Source: Ottelia alismoides
Taxonomy: Eukaryota; Streptophyta; Magnoliopsida; Alismatales; Hydrocharitaceae
DNA: 64,000 nt
Assembly (NCBI GenBank): GCA_037367405.1
Contig: JAZKJV010000086.1
Span: 1,116,001 to 1,180,000 of the forward strand
Direction: 5' to 3'
Part shown: in pieces, positions 23,566-34,658 of the stretch
How positions within the stretch are numbered: the first letter of the stretch is position 1
Layout of the letters: each line of letters opens with the position of its first letter
Notes under the pieces: model-generated
The model's database searches: none
Seen by the model: only the letters and a program-made list of their open reading frames with translations
Told to the model about the DNA's origin: nothing
Made by a program: the position numbers and the translations under genes

Positions 23566-25938
23566 TGAAGGATATGGAGAAATCCTCATGCGCATCACAG
23601 AAGCGTGGTGATCGTATCATATATGATCATGAGCGACTAGTCGTACTAGTTGCTCGATGCAGTAGAATTTTTAAAAAAATCAAAGGGATGAAACCACATG
23701 ATCCAAGAACATTTCTTACATCATTTCATCTAACCACAATAAGGATATAGGAATATCTATTGGAGCGTGGTTGCGATCTAGCCTCTAAAGAAAGAGACCT
23801 CCTATCTCAAGTCCAATCCGTCGGAGACAAGCGCGAGGATGAGTCGCGTGCTTCTCGCAATCCAAGTTGATGTCCCAATCAATGGATCTCCTGATCTCTT
23901 CACACAAGATCGAATGCCTTCCTCACAAGAGCCACACACCAAAGAAGAGGGAGAGCCAATAGCCGTCCAAGCAAAGCACAAAGGCAAGGCGACGACAAAG
24001 ACGATCTTCTCTCTATTAGAGTGGACGACCACTCAAGATAAGAGAGAGAGTATGCGTGAGAATAGAAGGAGAGAGAATTCATGTGATTTCATATATGTAT
24101 TGAAGAGAAAGGATCGCCTCTTCTTATATAGTGTTTTGGGAGTACATGGATCCCAATCCATGGACAACACACAATCAACAAATAAGATTGATTTGTGTTT
24201 CTTCCAATGGCTAAGATGTTGTTGTAAAAATACAACAATTAATTATTTAATTTAAATTAATTTTCACTGATAAATTAATAAAATTAATTTCAAATTAAAT
24301 CATCTTTGATAAGAGAAAAGATAATGAAGAAAATAAACCAATCCCCTAAAAAAGCGGGGACGACTTGTAGCCATCCACTTCTCTTTGGTGTACTCGGTCC
24401 ATCTCTTCTAATTATCATGAGATCTCATTATCTCACGATATATATCATCATATCTTGTTGACAATATTTTCACCAAAAAATAATTCCAAATTATCTTATG
24501 GAAATATCAACCATACCATTGAAATTATGTGAATCTCATTCACAACTCAAAACAAAAAATGTAATTATATTCCAATTAATACTTTTTAATGTGAATCCAA
24601 TCCACATTAACAATTAATCAACAAATATAAATTACAAAAGTCTCTCTGATATATTATAAATCTCATTTACAATATACCTGGATAATTGGATAGCACTATC
24701 CACATTATCCATATCTATAATAATTAGATCTCATTTAATTACATTGGATAATCATTCTCATGCATTCAGATAATGTGAATCGAATTCACATTACTCATGA
24801 TAATTAAATCACATTTAATTATCCATTTCTTATTCCTTAGACATAATTCAACTTTGGAATTATTCTTGAACTCTTTCAAGAATAATGCACTTTCTCTGCA
24901 GATGCTTGGAGATAAGGATAGGGCAATTGTATTGTACCATGTATAGTTACATGGATATTGAGATCACATCTCAAATCCAGATCTCGGGCCTCCCATAAAT
25001 GCTTGATTAAATCAAGACCGCAAAATTAATCTTCTCATTGCATCTGAATCACAATCAGATCAATGTCCAACATTTGGACCAAGATCAGATTATTTCTCTA
25101 TTGAGAGTAGTCACTAAAATCCAGTCCCGTTTCATCACTCCCTAGGAATGGAAGCATCATGGTTATACAACCGTTTATGATCACATCACCCCAGGTATTC
25201 CTAATACTTGTACATCCTGCATACTGGAAAGTATATATCAAACCTACAAATTCAGTCAAGCTTCCAAAGCAAGACGATCGTGTACGGAATTTGATTTTTC
25301 CCAATATCTCATGAGTGAGTTCATGTCTTTCGGTTTACAAGTGAACCTGTATGATCCCTTTGAGAGATCGTATTATTCATATGCCCTTACATGCACACCA
25401 GCGCACTGGTGTATAGACCTTAATTAGGTCATCAACCTATTAGTCTACCAAATGTATATACTCAAACATACAGTAACATCTGTCTCTGATCAAAGGATGT
25501 GTGCCTATATCGTGACAGCATACGACATAGGACTTTGGTTATCTCGATCTCGTTAAGTGAACTCTTTTACCTAACTTATATAACACCTCTGAATCTCTAT
25601 TCCTAGAAAAGGACCTGCATCAAGAGGTCGGTTAGATATCAGCCTTTAGAGAAAGGATTGTCATCTCCTTCTCAGGCTGGAGATCCTCTATTAACAATCA
25701 TTTGACGGTGCTTGATGATTCCTCAATCTAACACTTTAGATATTCATCCGAGCACCAGCCTCCATGATTCAATAATTGAATCAACAACTGTATGATCATC
25801 AAGATGCCATGGTACATAACCCTAGTTGTACTAAGGGACCTATTATGCAAATTAATCATTCTTCATTTCAGATCAGGGAATGATATTCGCAATAACATTT
25901 ATTGCATAATGGTTCGTCGTGGGCTCGCATGTCCAACA
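23566..25938 (-). repeat. Copia LTR of element C, minus orientation
   Basis: On the minus strand the LTR begins TGTTGGACATGCGAGCCC (from 25,938) and ends ATATCCTTCA (at 23,566), about 2373 bp. Its end matches the end of the shared LTR at 5661. A minus-strand TATATAAG is at 24,123-24,130, in the same relative place as in the other LTRs. Overall similarity to the plus-strand LTRs is clear but lower, so this is a different subfamily. Confidence 0.85.
24123..24130 (-). promoter_or_regulatory. TATA box of element C LTR
   Basis: TATATAAG on the minus strand, at the position equivalent to the TATAAATA of the LTR at 17,052. It is followed by a purine-rich, G+C-richer stretch. Inferred promoter. Confidence 0.5.
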
Positions 25939-25952
25939 ATCTCCTACTAGCC
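25939..25952 (-). promoter_or_regulatory. Polypurine tract of element C
   Basis: GGCTAGTAGGAGAT on the minus strand lies immediately upstream of the LTR start at 25,938. It matches the tracts of elements A and B. Confidence 0.75.
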
Positions 25953-27310
25953 TAAAGAGTCATTAATGGACTAATCATTTAAACCCACACTCATGAGACA
26001 ATCATAGACTATTTTCAAAAATAGCTAGGTAAGCTGATTCCAAGAGACTTTGCCAAGTCCTTTTACAACACTTGCATATTCCCTAGTAACAGTGCTTGCA
26101 TCCAATGAGAATGTTGCATCTTATGCAACCAATACTAAATCTTATTAGTTATAGTGTCCTTGACACTATAGCTCAATAATTATTGTTACCAGTATTTCCA
26201 TAATCCTTATCAGAATACTCTTATTCCCGGATATCTCTATCTCCTAAGGTATCTACAGTTAAGACTTTTAGATTACTATCCATAAAGTCTTAATTTCTTG
26301 AAGATAAGATTTTGAGATCACTATCTCGAAAGTCTTGTCATCTTTGAAGATTTTTTTATTATTGCAATTAAGTGTTTTATATCCGTAGTAGGATCGGTGA
26401 CAATTTACTACTCCCACTGCATGGTAGAAATCTGGCATTTGCACACAACTAGCATACACTCGGGTTCTCATAAATGATGCACAAAGGCAAGCAGTTCTAG
26501 CATTCACTTCCTCAACTCTTTGAGGTGTTATCCCTTTAGATAGGTCAGTACCATATCTTAAGAAAAAGAAGCCTTTCTTGGAATTTTTCCAGAAAATGGA
26601 AATGTCCAAGGCGTACCACTGGTCGCAATACCCTCCTCTCTTTGCTTCTGAACACCTTCAAGACAAAGATCTAAGAGATATATTTGAGATAATATCTCAT
26701 GGTAAGGAATAACTAGATTATAAAACATTACTATTATCCTTATATCATTCCAAATGATCAGGTATCATCTACATTTAGCATGCCGAACACAATGACACTC
26801 CCACTAAGCTTCACATGGTTCGTCAAGATTCTATCTGAAATCATAACATTTATAATTTCATCAAATCTTATGTTCCAACTACAAGAAGTTTATTTGGGTC
26901 CATAGATGAATTTTCCTAGCTTGCACACCTTGCTTTCCTCAACCATGAACCCTTGGGGATACTTCATGTGAATATCCTTGATGGGGAATTCATAGAGGAA
27001 TGCAATCTTAACTTCCATCTAGAAGATGACATAGTCAAGTTTCTAGCTATAGTTAGCAATATTCTGATGGGTTTAAGCATGGTCACTGGAGAGAAAGTCT
27101 CACCGCAAACGGTGTATTCTCTTCAGTGCGTATCTTAAGGATACGAGCCGTGCTTGGAAGGTCTCTACCTTCTCATCAAGTTCCCTCTATCTCTTGAAGA
27201 TCCATTTACACCTTAATGGGTCTTACCCTTATAGGTGGATCCTCGAGGGTCCATATACAACACTTGTATATGAGGTCTACTTTAGACTTTATTGCTAACA
27301 TCCATCTTTC
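25953..27310 (-). pseudogene. Copia RT and RNase H remnant, element C
   Basis: Heavily decayed. An RNase H-side fragment at 26,268-26,609 reads GFFFLRYGTDLSKGITPQ, matching GFLPLRHGIHLSKG of element A. Around 26,740-26,850 a block reads KLSGSVIVF then NVDD, the RT active-site region with the Tyr of YVDD replaced. At 27,120-27,310 the DNA matches the N-terminal RT part of element B (WTLEDPP region). Many stops and indels are present. Nothing functional remains. Confidence 0.8.
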
Positions 27311-29640
27311 CATGTTATGATCCTCATAAGCTTCATCACATGAAGTTAGATCATTGTCAGACTTAACTGATACATGGAATACGTCTTCAAACCATTTGAA
27401 GAGGTATGAGTGTTTATCTTTAATTATCCTTTTAGTTTTTGAATTTAAGGAGCCTCATCATCATATCAAGATTAAATTAGTTCCTTTACTTTATTTTCAT
27501 CTTGATTCTCAAGAGAGACATCCTCTAAGAATCACATTCTCAGATATGAGATCTTTTAAGAATCTCAAGGTCACAAAATAGGTATCCAAAACCATCCTTT
27601 ATTTTCCTAATGAAGTAGCACTCTTTTATGATAGATTCTAGCTTACTTGCATCCATGACAAAGTTATGGACCAAGTAACCCTAAATCCTCAAGTGTCCAA
27701 CACTAGGCTAGGTTCCAAACCATAGCTTATGAGGATCGTTGGGTTCAAATTTACATGGAACCTTTTAAGGATATATATTGCAGTCTCTACTACATATATA
27801 CCTGGAAACTAAGAGGTAATTATGCTAATATTCATCATTGACCAAATCACGTCACACATGATCTAATTGTATCTCCCTACAACTCTATTGAGTTTAGGTG
27901 TATCAGGAGGAGTGAGATGGGAATGACATTCCTTTCTCGATAAGGTATTCCATGAATTCATCTAATAGGTACTTGCTACCTTGGTTAGATTAAATTCATT
28001 TAATCTTCCTTCAAACTTTAGCTCTAAATCAAAATTGTGAAGTCTTTAAACAATCCAAAGTTTTCTAAGGTGAAGTGAAGAAATCTCATATCACAATAAT
28101 CATCAATTGATATCACGTATCATTAATGTTATTTTGATATAGATGATCCACATACATCCATATGTATGGGATATTGAATACCTTCGTATTTAACACCATT
28201 CCCAGAGAAGGGTGTATTAGACATTTTACTTTTGTTACAATATTCATAAGTACGTAAGTTTTGAAATTCTAGACATTCTAAAGTTCCATCTCTTACTAGT
28301 CCATTGATCTTATCAACATATACATGTCCAAGGCTTGATTCCAGATCATTAACAATTGATCTTCATCCCCCTATTGATCTAATAAGTTTTTAACTTTCAG
28401 TGTTAGAAATCTTAATGAACCATTCTTTAATTTTCTAATTTAGTAAAGTCCTCCAGATGTTAAATTACTATATGAAATATATCCATCATCACTTTTTATG
28501 ATAGGTCTATTCCAGAATTCATGTTTATTTCTAACACTTAGAAATAAACTATGAGTGTATTCTAATATCCACGTCATAGAGACATTCTCTAAGACTAAGG
28601 GCTCTCCCACTTAAATTGAGAAGTCTATCAATCCAATAGAGATTATTGCAACAATTGCATCAATATCCATGTGGATGACCATTAAACCTTAAGATCAAAT
28701 TTTCTAATCTTCAAATACATATGCAACCAATTGCAAATATCACTAGAAGAATGAGATACAGTTATTAGACTTTTAATCTTATCAAATAAGAAAAGTCAAT
28801 TTCAATTATTATATGTAGATGTATATTATTTCGATGCACTATTTGGGTCTTTCTCTAAGTATCTAAGATAGTCTAGATAGTCATACTATCAGTACATCGA
28901 CTTACTGTAGTATTGGCATTCATCTAATTCTTTGGATGTCATATGTATGGAAACCATAGAAGTACAATCACCTCTTTGACTTTCCTTCTACCTTGGGTCC
29001 AACACATGCTTCCACTGTGTTCCTTTCATCTATAAACAACAATTTCTTAAGACAAAGGATCTCTTATGTTGAATTCAAAATATTTCAATATAAGAGTATT
29101 TCAATATTTATACATGCTTCATTCAATTCATACAATTTGAATATTATGAAGCTTCATGAATGACTAGAGTATATGTAGTAGAATTATGACACTCATCGTA
29201 TATACATACATCTTAACTCTTAAAATTATTGGTTTAGGTAGGTACTCAAACATTTTGAGTACATCCTCTCTTATCGAGCCACCATTCTGCATGAATGCAA
29301 TGAACCATGTCATTCATGATTAAATGTCGAGAATACATATGTATGCCAAAACATCTTCTTTGATTTTATAAGGATTATTTGACATTGGGATCATCATCGA
29401 CATGTCACTTCCAAAGTACATTCGATGAGATCAAGACTATAGAGACATACAAATCCTAAGGTTGTAGTCCTATTGTCTATTTAATTGTCAGTCCTCATTA
29501 TTATGAGGAAACTTGCACATTGCAACCACATACATTATGTGTTCAACTGCAAGTACAATATCTTGATCATGAATCATATTCATGATATTTTACTGGTTAT
29601 TATTGAGTATAGTATTGAGTGGGTTTAATGAAGGGTTATC
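27311..29640 (-). pseudogene. Decayed copia integrase, protease and gag region, element C
   Basis: A short block at about 27,590-27,660 still matches the integrase C-terminal DASKLES segment of elements A and B in reverse complement. The rest (to about 29,640) is where the remaining integrase, protease and gag should be. It is too diverged for me to assign domains by eye. No open frame of note is present. Confidence 0.5.
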
Positions 29641-30182
29641 TGAAATAAGAAATTTGCATAAATATATAAATATATTTTACTTTGATTTAGGAATTTTTAT
29701 ATCAAAGTTTTCTTGCCTTGTCAACACTGAAAGTTCATTCCCTTAATCACTTTCAATGTAAGATATATACTTACCGATATATCTCTAGCAATATATGGGA
29801 TCTTCTCTTTATCTTTGTTACATCCCAATAATATGAGAACCTGTAACTCCGATAAAAAGAAGCGGGAACACATTCCACCTTGCAAGTTCAACTTGCACTC
29901 CCAATTCAGTCTTTAACACCCGGGCCCACCACCCCTAAGGCGATGTTGACCTGTTGTTAATTGAACCAACCGTTAACAGGAATAGTACTCGCTATGCGCT
30001 ATCCAATATCTCCCCAATAATATGAGGACTCCATATTGTGGTCACTACGCATACGGCCTTACTCTTTCGAGAAGCAAAGAGCCCGATACAGATGCGCTTG
30101 CATATAGGAGCTGTTACTTCAAGAAGGCGTCACCAACATACAATCCCTGACGACGGAACTCTTCACCTTGATGGGAGACCAT
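29641..30182 (-). other. Leader of copia element C (partial)
   Basis: The reverse complement matches element B 6830-7310, including the segment with AACACCCGGGCCCACC and the TCGAGAAGCAAAG block. The match stops near 30,182 at GGGAGACCAT, so the 5' leader end, PBS and 5' LTR of element C are missing. The next 150 bp (30,183-30,340) hold no feature I recognise. Confidence 0.75.
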
Positions 30183-30719
30183 TTACTCCCTCTAGACCCA
30201 GACGTACTAAAACATGGACTAGGAGTACCTCTCAGCATCAGACACCCTCGGCTCCCTTGCAGCCTCACCTATTTCTCAGTACAGACTCCATGGACTGGCA
30301 AAGTACCCTTGTTGGCAGCGCGTGATGTGGATATGTATCTTACCTTATATGATACAAATTGTCAATGGTTAAAGGTTAAAGGATTTGATATTTATTAATT
30401 TTATATAGCAATCGAGATTAATACGTATTTCAGTATTATTTGTTTAGGATTTTACATGCAAGTGGATGTTTACGCAGCTTATAAATATTTGTACATTTTG
30501 TATATTTAATCTAATTTTTTAAAATTTTTCAAATTGGATATATGCAATCTATTACTATATCTTTTATTGTTAAATATAAAGTAATGATAGTATTAGTTGT
30601 GAAAATTATTTTTATACTTAAAATTAGCAATGACTGTCAAATAGATATATTTAATCACCTAATGGGTACATATTTTTCACTTAAGATAATACATAATTTC
30701 TTCTTTGTGTGGCATGTTT

Positions 30720-31140
30720 ACGTCCAAAAGATTCATTTATTGATAAGCTTATCCATCTTGCACAGTTATCTTCGTGGAATTCACTTAAAAAGATTCATTG
30801 ATTCTTCATAATGAAATGATGACATATATTTAAGATGTAAAGCAAACAAAAGTGTTCTCAACGTTAATTTTTTACATAGCTTGTTAAAAAAATATTGAAA
30901 ACTCAAAGATCGCATTTATTCATTGGTGTATTAGTGATTAAGTTAGCATTGACACTACTGGTTGCAATGATTAGTGTTGAAAGAGCATTTTCAGCACTGG
31001 TTATTATCAAGACTTGGTTGTGCAATCGAATGGGAGATGAATAGATGAATGATGCTTTACTCGCATATATTGAAAGAGATATTTTTTATTCTATTTCTGA
31101 TGACAATATCAAGACTTGTTTTTAAAATATGAAAACTATA
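30720..31140 (+). pseudogene. hAT transposase C-terminal (dimerisation) remnant
   Basis: At 30,934-31,138 the plus frame reads KLALTLLVAMISVERAFSAL, then IKTWLCNRMGDE, a stop, and MNDALLAYIERDIF. This is the classic hAT C-terminal dimerisation domain (the ERAFSA and IKT-R-RMGD blocks of plant hAT/ZMYM1-like proteins). About 150-200 bp upstream, KDSFIDKLIHLAQL resembles the preceding conserved hAT segment. In-frame TAG (31,041) and TAA (31,123) codons break it. The N-terminal BED finger and catalytic part are absent or unrecognisable. hAT transposases cut and paste DNA with 8-bp duplications. Confidence 0.85.
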
Positions 31141-31340
31141 TGTGGCTAACATTAAGTATAGGGTATTTATCTTTGAAATTTGTTTATATGTTAAACATCT
31201 CTTTATATTTCTCTATGCACATGGATGTTTACGCTGATTGATTGTTGTTGTTATTAAGTTAACATCTCTTTGAAATTTGTTTAAGTATAGGGTATTTCTC
31301 TTTATATTGCAATCTTATTGTTGTTGTTATTTATTGGTGT

Positions 31341-31375
31341 GCCCTGCCTAGTATGTAATCATGGGTCTGCCCCTG
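31341..31375 (+). repeat. Probable hAT 3' terminal inverted repeat
   Basis: The segment ends ATGGGTCTGCCCCTG, whose reverse complement starts CAGGGGCAGACCCAT. This is the CAGGGGCGGA-like end typical of plant hAT elements, and it lies about 240 bp after the transposase remnant. I found no matching left end upstream, so the element is truncated. Confidence 0.6.
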
Positions 31376-32220
31376 TCTATGCACATAAATTCAATAATTC
31401 AGATATTTATATTTGTATTCACAAAAAATGTAACAATATCAGTATTCATATCCTACAAAATTAAAAATAATGTCCATATCAATGTTTATATCCTTATATA
31501 TATTTACCATATCAATATCTGTCAAAATAAAAATCTTGATATGCTTAAAACGGATATGATAATGGATGGATATTGATTTATCCGTTGCATCCTTATATAC
31601 ATCCTTGATATATATTCGGAAATATTAGTATCCACACATTGATATATGTCTTTACAATAAAAATATAGATTCAGTAATATAAATATGTGTATCTGTTGAA
31701 AATTTAATCGTGCTCCTATCCATAGCTAAAAGAGAAAAATGGTATGTGTCTGCAAAAAATAAATTCTATATCCTTACTCGTCAAAATAAAAAAATACATA
31801 TCTATATCTATTTAAATGCTAATGCGACGGTGGATGGATAGAGATATACCAATTACATTCCTATGTGCATTTCTTTGAAAATTTAAAAATATGTATATAC
31901 ACGCATTATTCATATCTATACAATATACACACGTATATTAAGTAATAGAAAAATTTATATCTATCATTGTCAACAAAAACATAACTACATCTTAGTCCAT
32001 ATCAATAAAAATGAATATAGTTTTAATCGATCAAGATTATCTTGCTATAATATAATGTAGTATATAATAAGATACACATTCAGATAAATCAAAATTCTAA
32101 CAATAATATGGCATATGAATTTCATATTAATTTCAATATACAGAATATAGGAAAATAAAATCACAATAGTGAATTGATTTTTCAAAATAAAAATTGCAAG
32201 CAGAACAACTGAGGGCATTA
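31376..32220. repeat. A+T-rich tract with degenerate ATATCC-type repeats
   Basis: Recurrent short phrases such as ATATCTATATC, CATATCAATAT and TATATCC are spread over about 700 bp without a fixed period. It looks like a decayed simple or satellite-like repeat next to the hAT remnant. No coding frame or RNA gene is seen. Confidence 0.4.
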
Positions 32221-33850
32221 CCCGTTCGTCACAGAGAGAAAAATAGATGAGGGATATCGTGGACAGAGAGAGAGAGGACATTTCGGGTGAGGGAGAGTGC
32301 GAGAGGATGTGCATGAAAGTAGGGAAAAGGCGCGGGGTGGAAGAGCGGGGAAAAATAAGCGACGTGCCACGTGTATCTTGGATGATAGATATGATCGACA
32401 TCCCTTGCGTGATATCTAGCATGACCAGAGATGCTCATGCACAGAGACATCGTTTGTTCCAACTCCATGAAGGTGGGGATTGTTCATAAAATTTTATTTG
32501 ATCGGCTGACACGACATTAGCCGTCTTTGATGTTTCGGTGCGCGAGTGTCCACTTACCAAAAAGATTTTGAAGATTATTACAAAAAACTACTCTCTTTTT
32601 CTTTAAACTATTGACATGGACGGCCTGAAGATCCTCCATAGATGAGGGAAGAGCTTCTCGTACATCTCTAGGTATGTTGGGTGAGGGGATGGCATATGCA
32701 AAAATAATAATGGATGCAGTGAGAACACCATCTTTGAGTGTGGATACGAAGATGCCGAATGATGACTAATAATTATATCTATTTTAAGATGGCATAAAAG
32801 TCGGAAGCGGGGAGGAATGAGACTGAGGACTAGGTCGAATAACAGGTAGAATATCTAAGTTCTAACGAGGAATAAAATTAAGATAAACCGAATTCTGATA
32901 TCAAACCATGCGGGCATAAGCTAGTCCATCCATCTCGATTACTCCTACCTCCCATCTATTCGTCACATCCTTATCACATATGATCCAGTATTTTATCCCA
33001 AAAAATCAATACCAAGGTGCTCCAACTCAACAGGAGACGTCTGATCAGAAAGGATATGATCTTAGTTGCAAAATGCTAGGATATGATCCGTTTGATTATC
33101 GGGTTATCTCAAGGTAATACAGTTTATCCCCTTCATTCTTGGTTTGAATTTCATCACAAATCAATGTGACATCACATTATATTCTTTATTCCAATCCTCT
33201 CTAACACTCATAACTATCTAAACAATAATCCAAATAACTACTATTCACATGAGATTACCCAATACAACCACATCACAGCACACCGTCTATGCAAATATCA
33301 AAACAAATAAAGGAGTTATTAAGTGGACACACACTGTTACCTGAAATAAGGATTCTTAAATCTAGATACATATCTTCCTTTTCCCTCCGAATAAGGTTAT
33401 TTACGTGTCTTTTTTCCCATCGAATTGAAAAATGATATTCTTGATCATGATCCTATTTTCCATCCTTCTATCCCAAATCAAAGTCGTGGGAGAGATTCAG
33501 CCATACCCGAGAGGCGCGGCGATCACATCAAGAGAAGAATCTCTATGCGTAAAGTAGGGGGGCTCGCGAGCCGAATGCGAACGCTGTGACAGAGTTATGT
33601 AATGGGGCTATTCGAACGCGAGATGGCGACATCCCATCTAAAGCTGTACAGAGGGTCCGTGGTGGTGGCGACGACAGGGGAGCCTGTAGAGCAAACATTG
33701 GTGCTCTTTCCTATTCCCGTGGGACCGCAATTAGGAAAACGACCAACGGACAGCTAAGCTGTCGAGACCACATCGAATCGGATGCTGTTCACATTTCGGT
33801 TTTCTTTTTAAACTCCCAAATTTGTTGTTTATAAGGGGGCACATCTACAA
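32221..33850. other. Unassigned sequence without a recognised gene
   Basis: Mixed composition. 32,224-32,490 has purine-rich, overlapping open frames on both strands and no domain I recognise. 33,480-33,790 is distinctly G+C-richer with several short inverted repeats (for example AGAGCA and TGCTCT around 33,687-33,704). It does not resemble the flanking retrotransposons. I see no gene, tRNA or rRNA here. Confidence 0.4.
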
Positions 33851-33863
33851 ATCGCATGAAAAT

Positions 33864-34256
33864 CATGGGTGATTTGCAATTTGGGTTCCGGATATCAAAT
33901 TAGGTCTCTATCTTTAATTCTTAACAAATAAGGTTCGAATTCCTTTAGAAAAATGACAAACCAATGTGCTAACAGAAAATTTGGATCACCACTCGACGAA
34001 AAAGTCCTTGAAATCAAAAAGATTTCCAAACCAATTTCCCTTTCTATCTCTCCTACTATACTTGACTCCATCTCCAAACTGTCAGCACCCACCCGCAATG
34101 ACCTAAACCACCCACCTCCCTCCTCCGTCGCCGTTTTGATTTCAAGGGTCTTTTCGTCGTCAAGTGACCCAAATTTCCTAATGGCACACTGATTCATTAT
34201 TTTCCAAACGGCGACTGTTCACTGTAAATGGGACCTAAATTATAAATTACCCAAAA
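33864..34256. mobile_element. Fold-back (MITE-like) element
   Basis: The two ends are imperfect inverted repeats of about 150 bp. The left arm contains GGGTGATTTGCAATTTGGGT, CCAATGTGCTAA and AAGTCCTTGAAATCAAAA. The reverse complement of the right arm contains GGGTAATTTATAATTTAGGT, CAGTGTGCCATTA and AAGACCCTTGAAATCAAAA. Both strands therefore show similar open frames, which are artefacts of the palindrome. A 6-bp AAAATC occurs just outside both ends. Length, fold-back form and lack of coding fit a MITE; superfamily unassigned. Confidence 0.65.
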
Positions 34257-34658
34257 TCGTTTGAAACCAAGAATGGGCCTTCGTTTCTATCTGCTGAAAC
34301 TTTTGTGTTTTTTTTCACGAGCAATGCCTAAAAAAAGATTTTTCATTGACCAGTTATTTCTTTTTTTATATTATTTCTCCCAACTGAAGATACATACGCA
34401 TACGATAAACCAACTGAGAGATTTCCCCGTAGATATATATGGATGAAAAAAAAGGTATTTGAGATTTGCCACTAAAACTTTCCCAAGACATGCTTGAATT
34501 AGCATTCACAATTCAAACCTTATATAACATGGGTCGGATTCCCAATCCTTCTTGTTGGTAATAGACCATGAACAATAAATACAAGCTAAGATAATTCGAA
34601 AAATACATACAAACGCTATACACAAGAATATATGTTGATTGGATACCTACTCCGACTG
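34257..34658. other. Spacer, nothing recognised
   Basis: About 400 bp of A+T-rich DNA between the fold-back element and the next copia LTR. The short open frame starting at 34,261 has no recognisable features. Confidence 0.5.

Noticed and set aside
31211..31386. TCTATGCACAT before and after the hAT end as an 8-bp target duplication
   Set aside because: The left copy lies inside the region downstream of the transposase and is not next to a hAT terminus. Local repeats explain it.
32224..32489. Overlapping frames of 80-125 residues on both strands
   Set aside because: They have no domain, unusual composition, and no promoter or splice context that I can support.
32890..32910. Possible minus-strand tRNA-Met primer-binding site (TTTGATATCAGAATTC)
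   Set aside because: There are two or more mismatches to the PBS, and no LTR end or copia internal sequence could be seen on either side.
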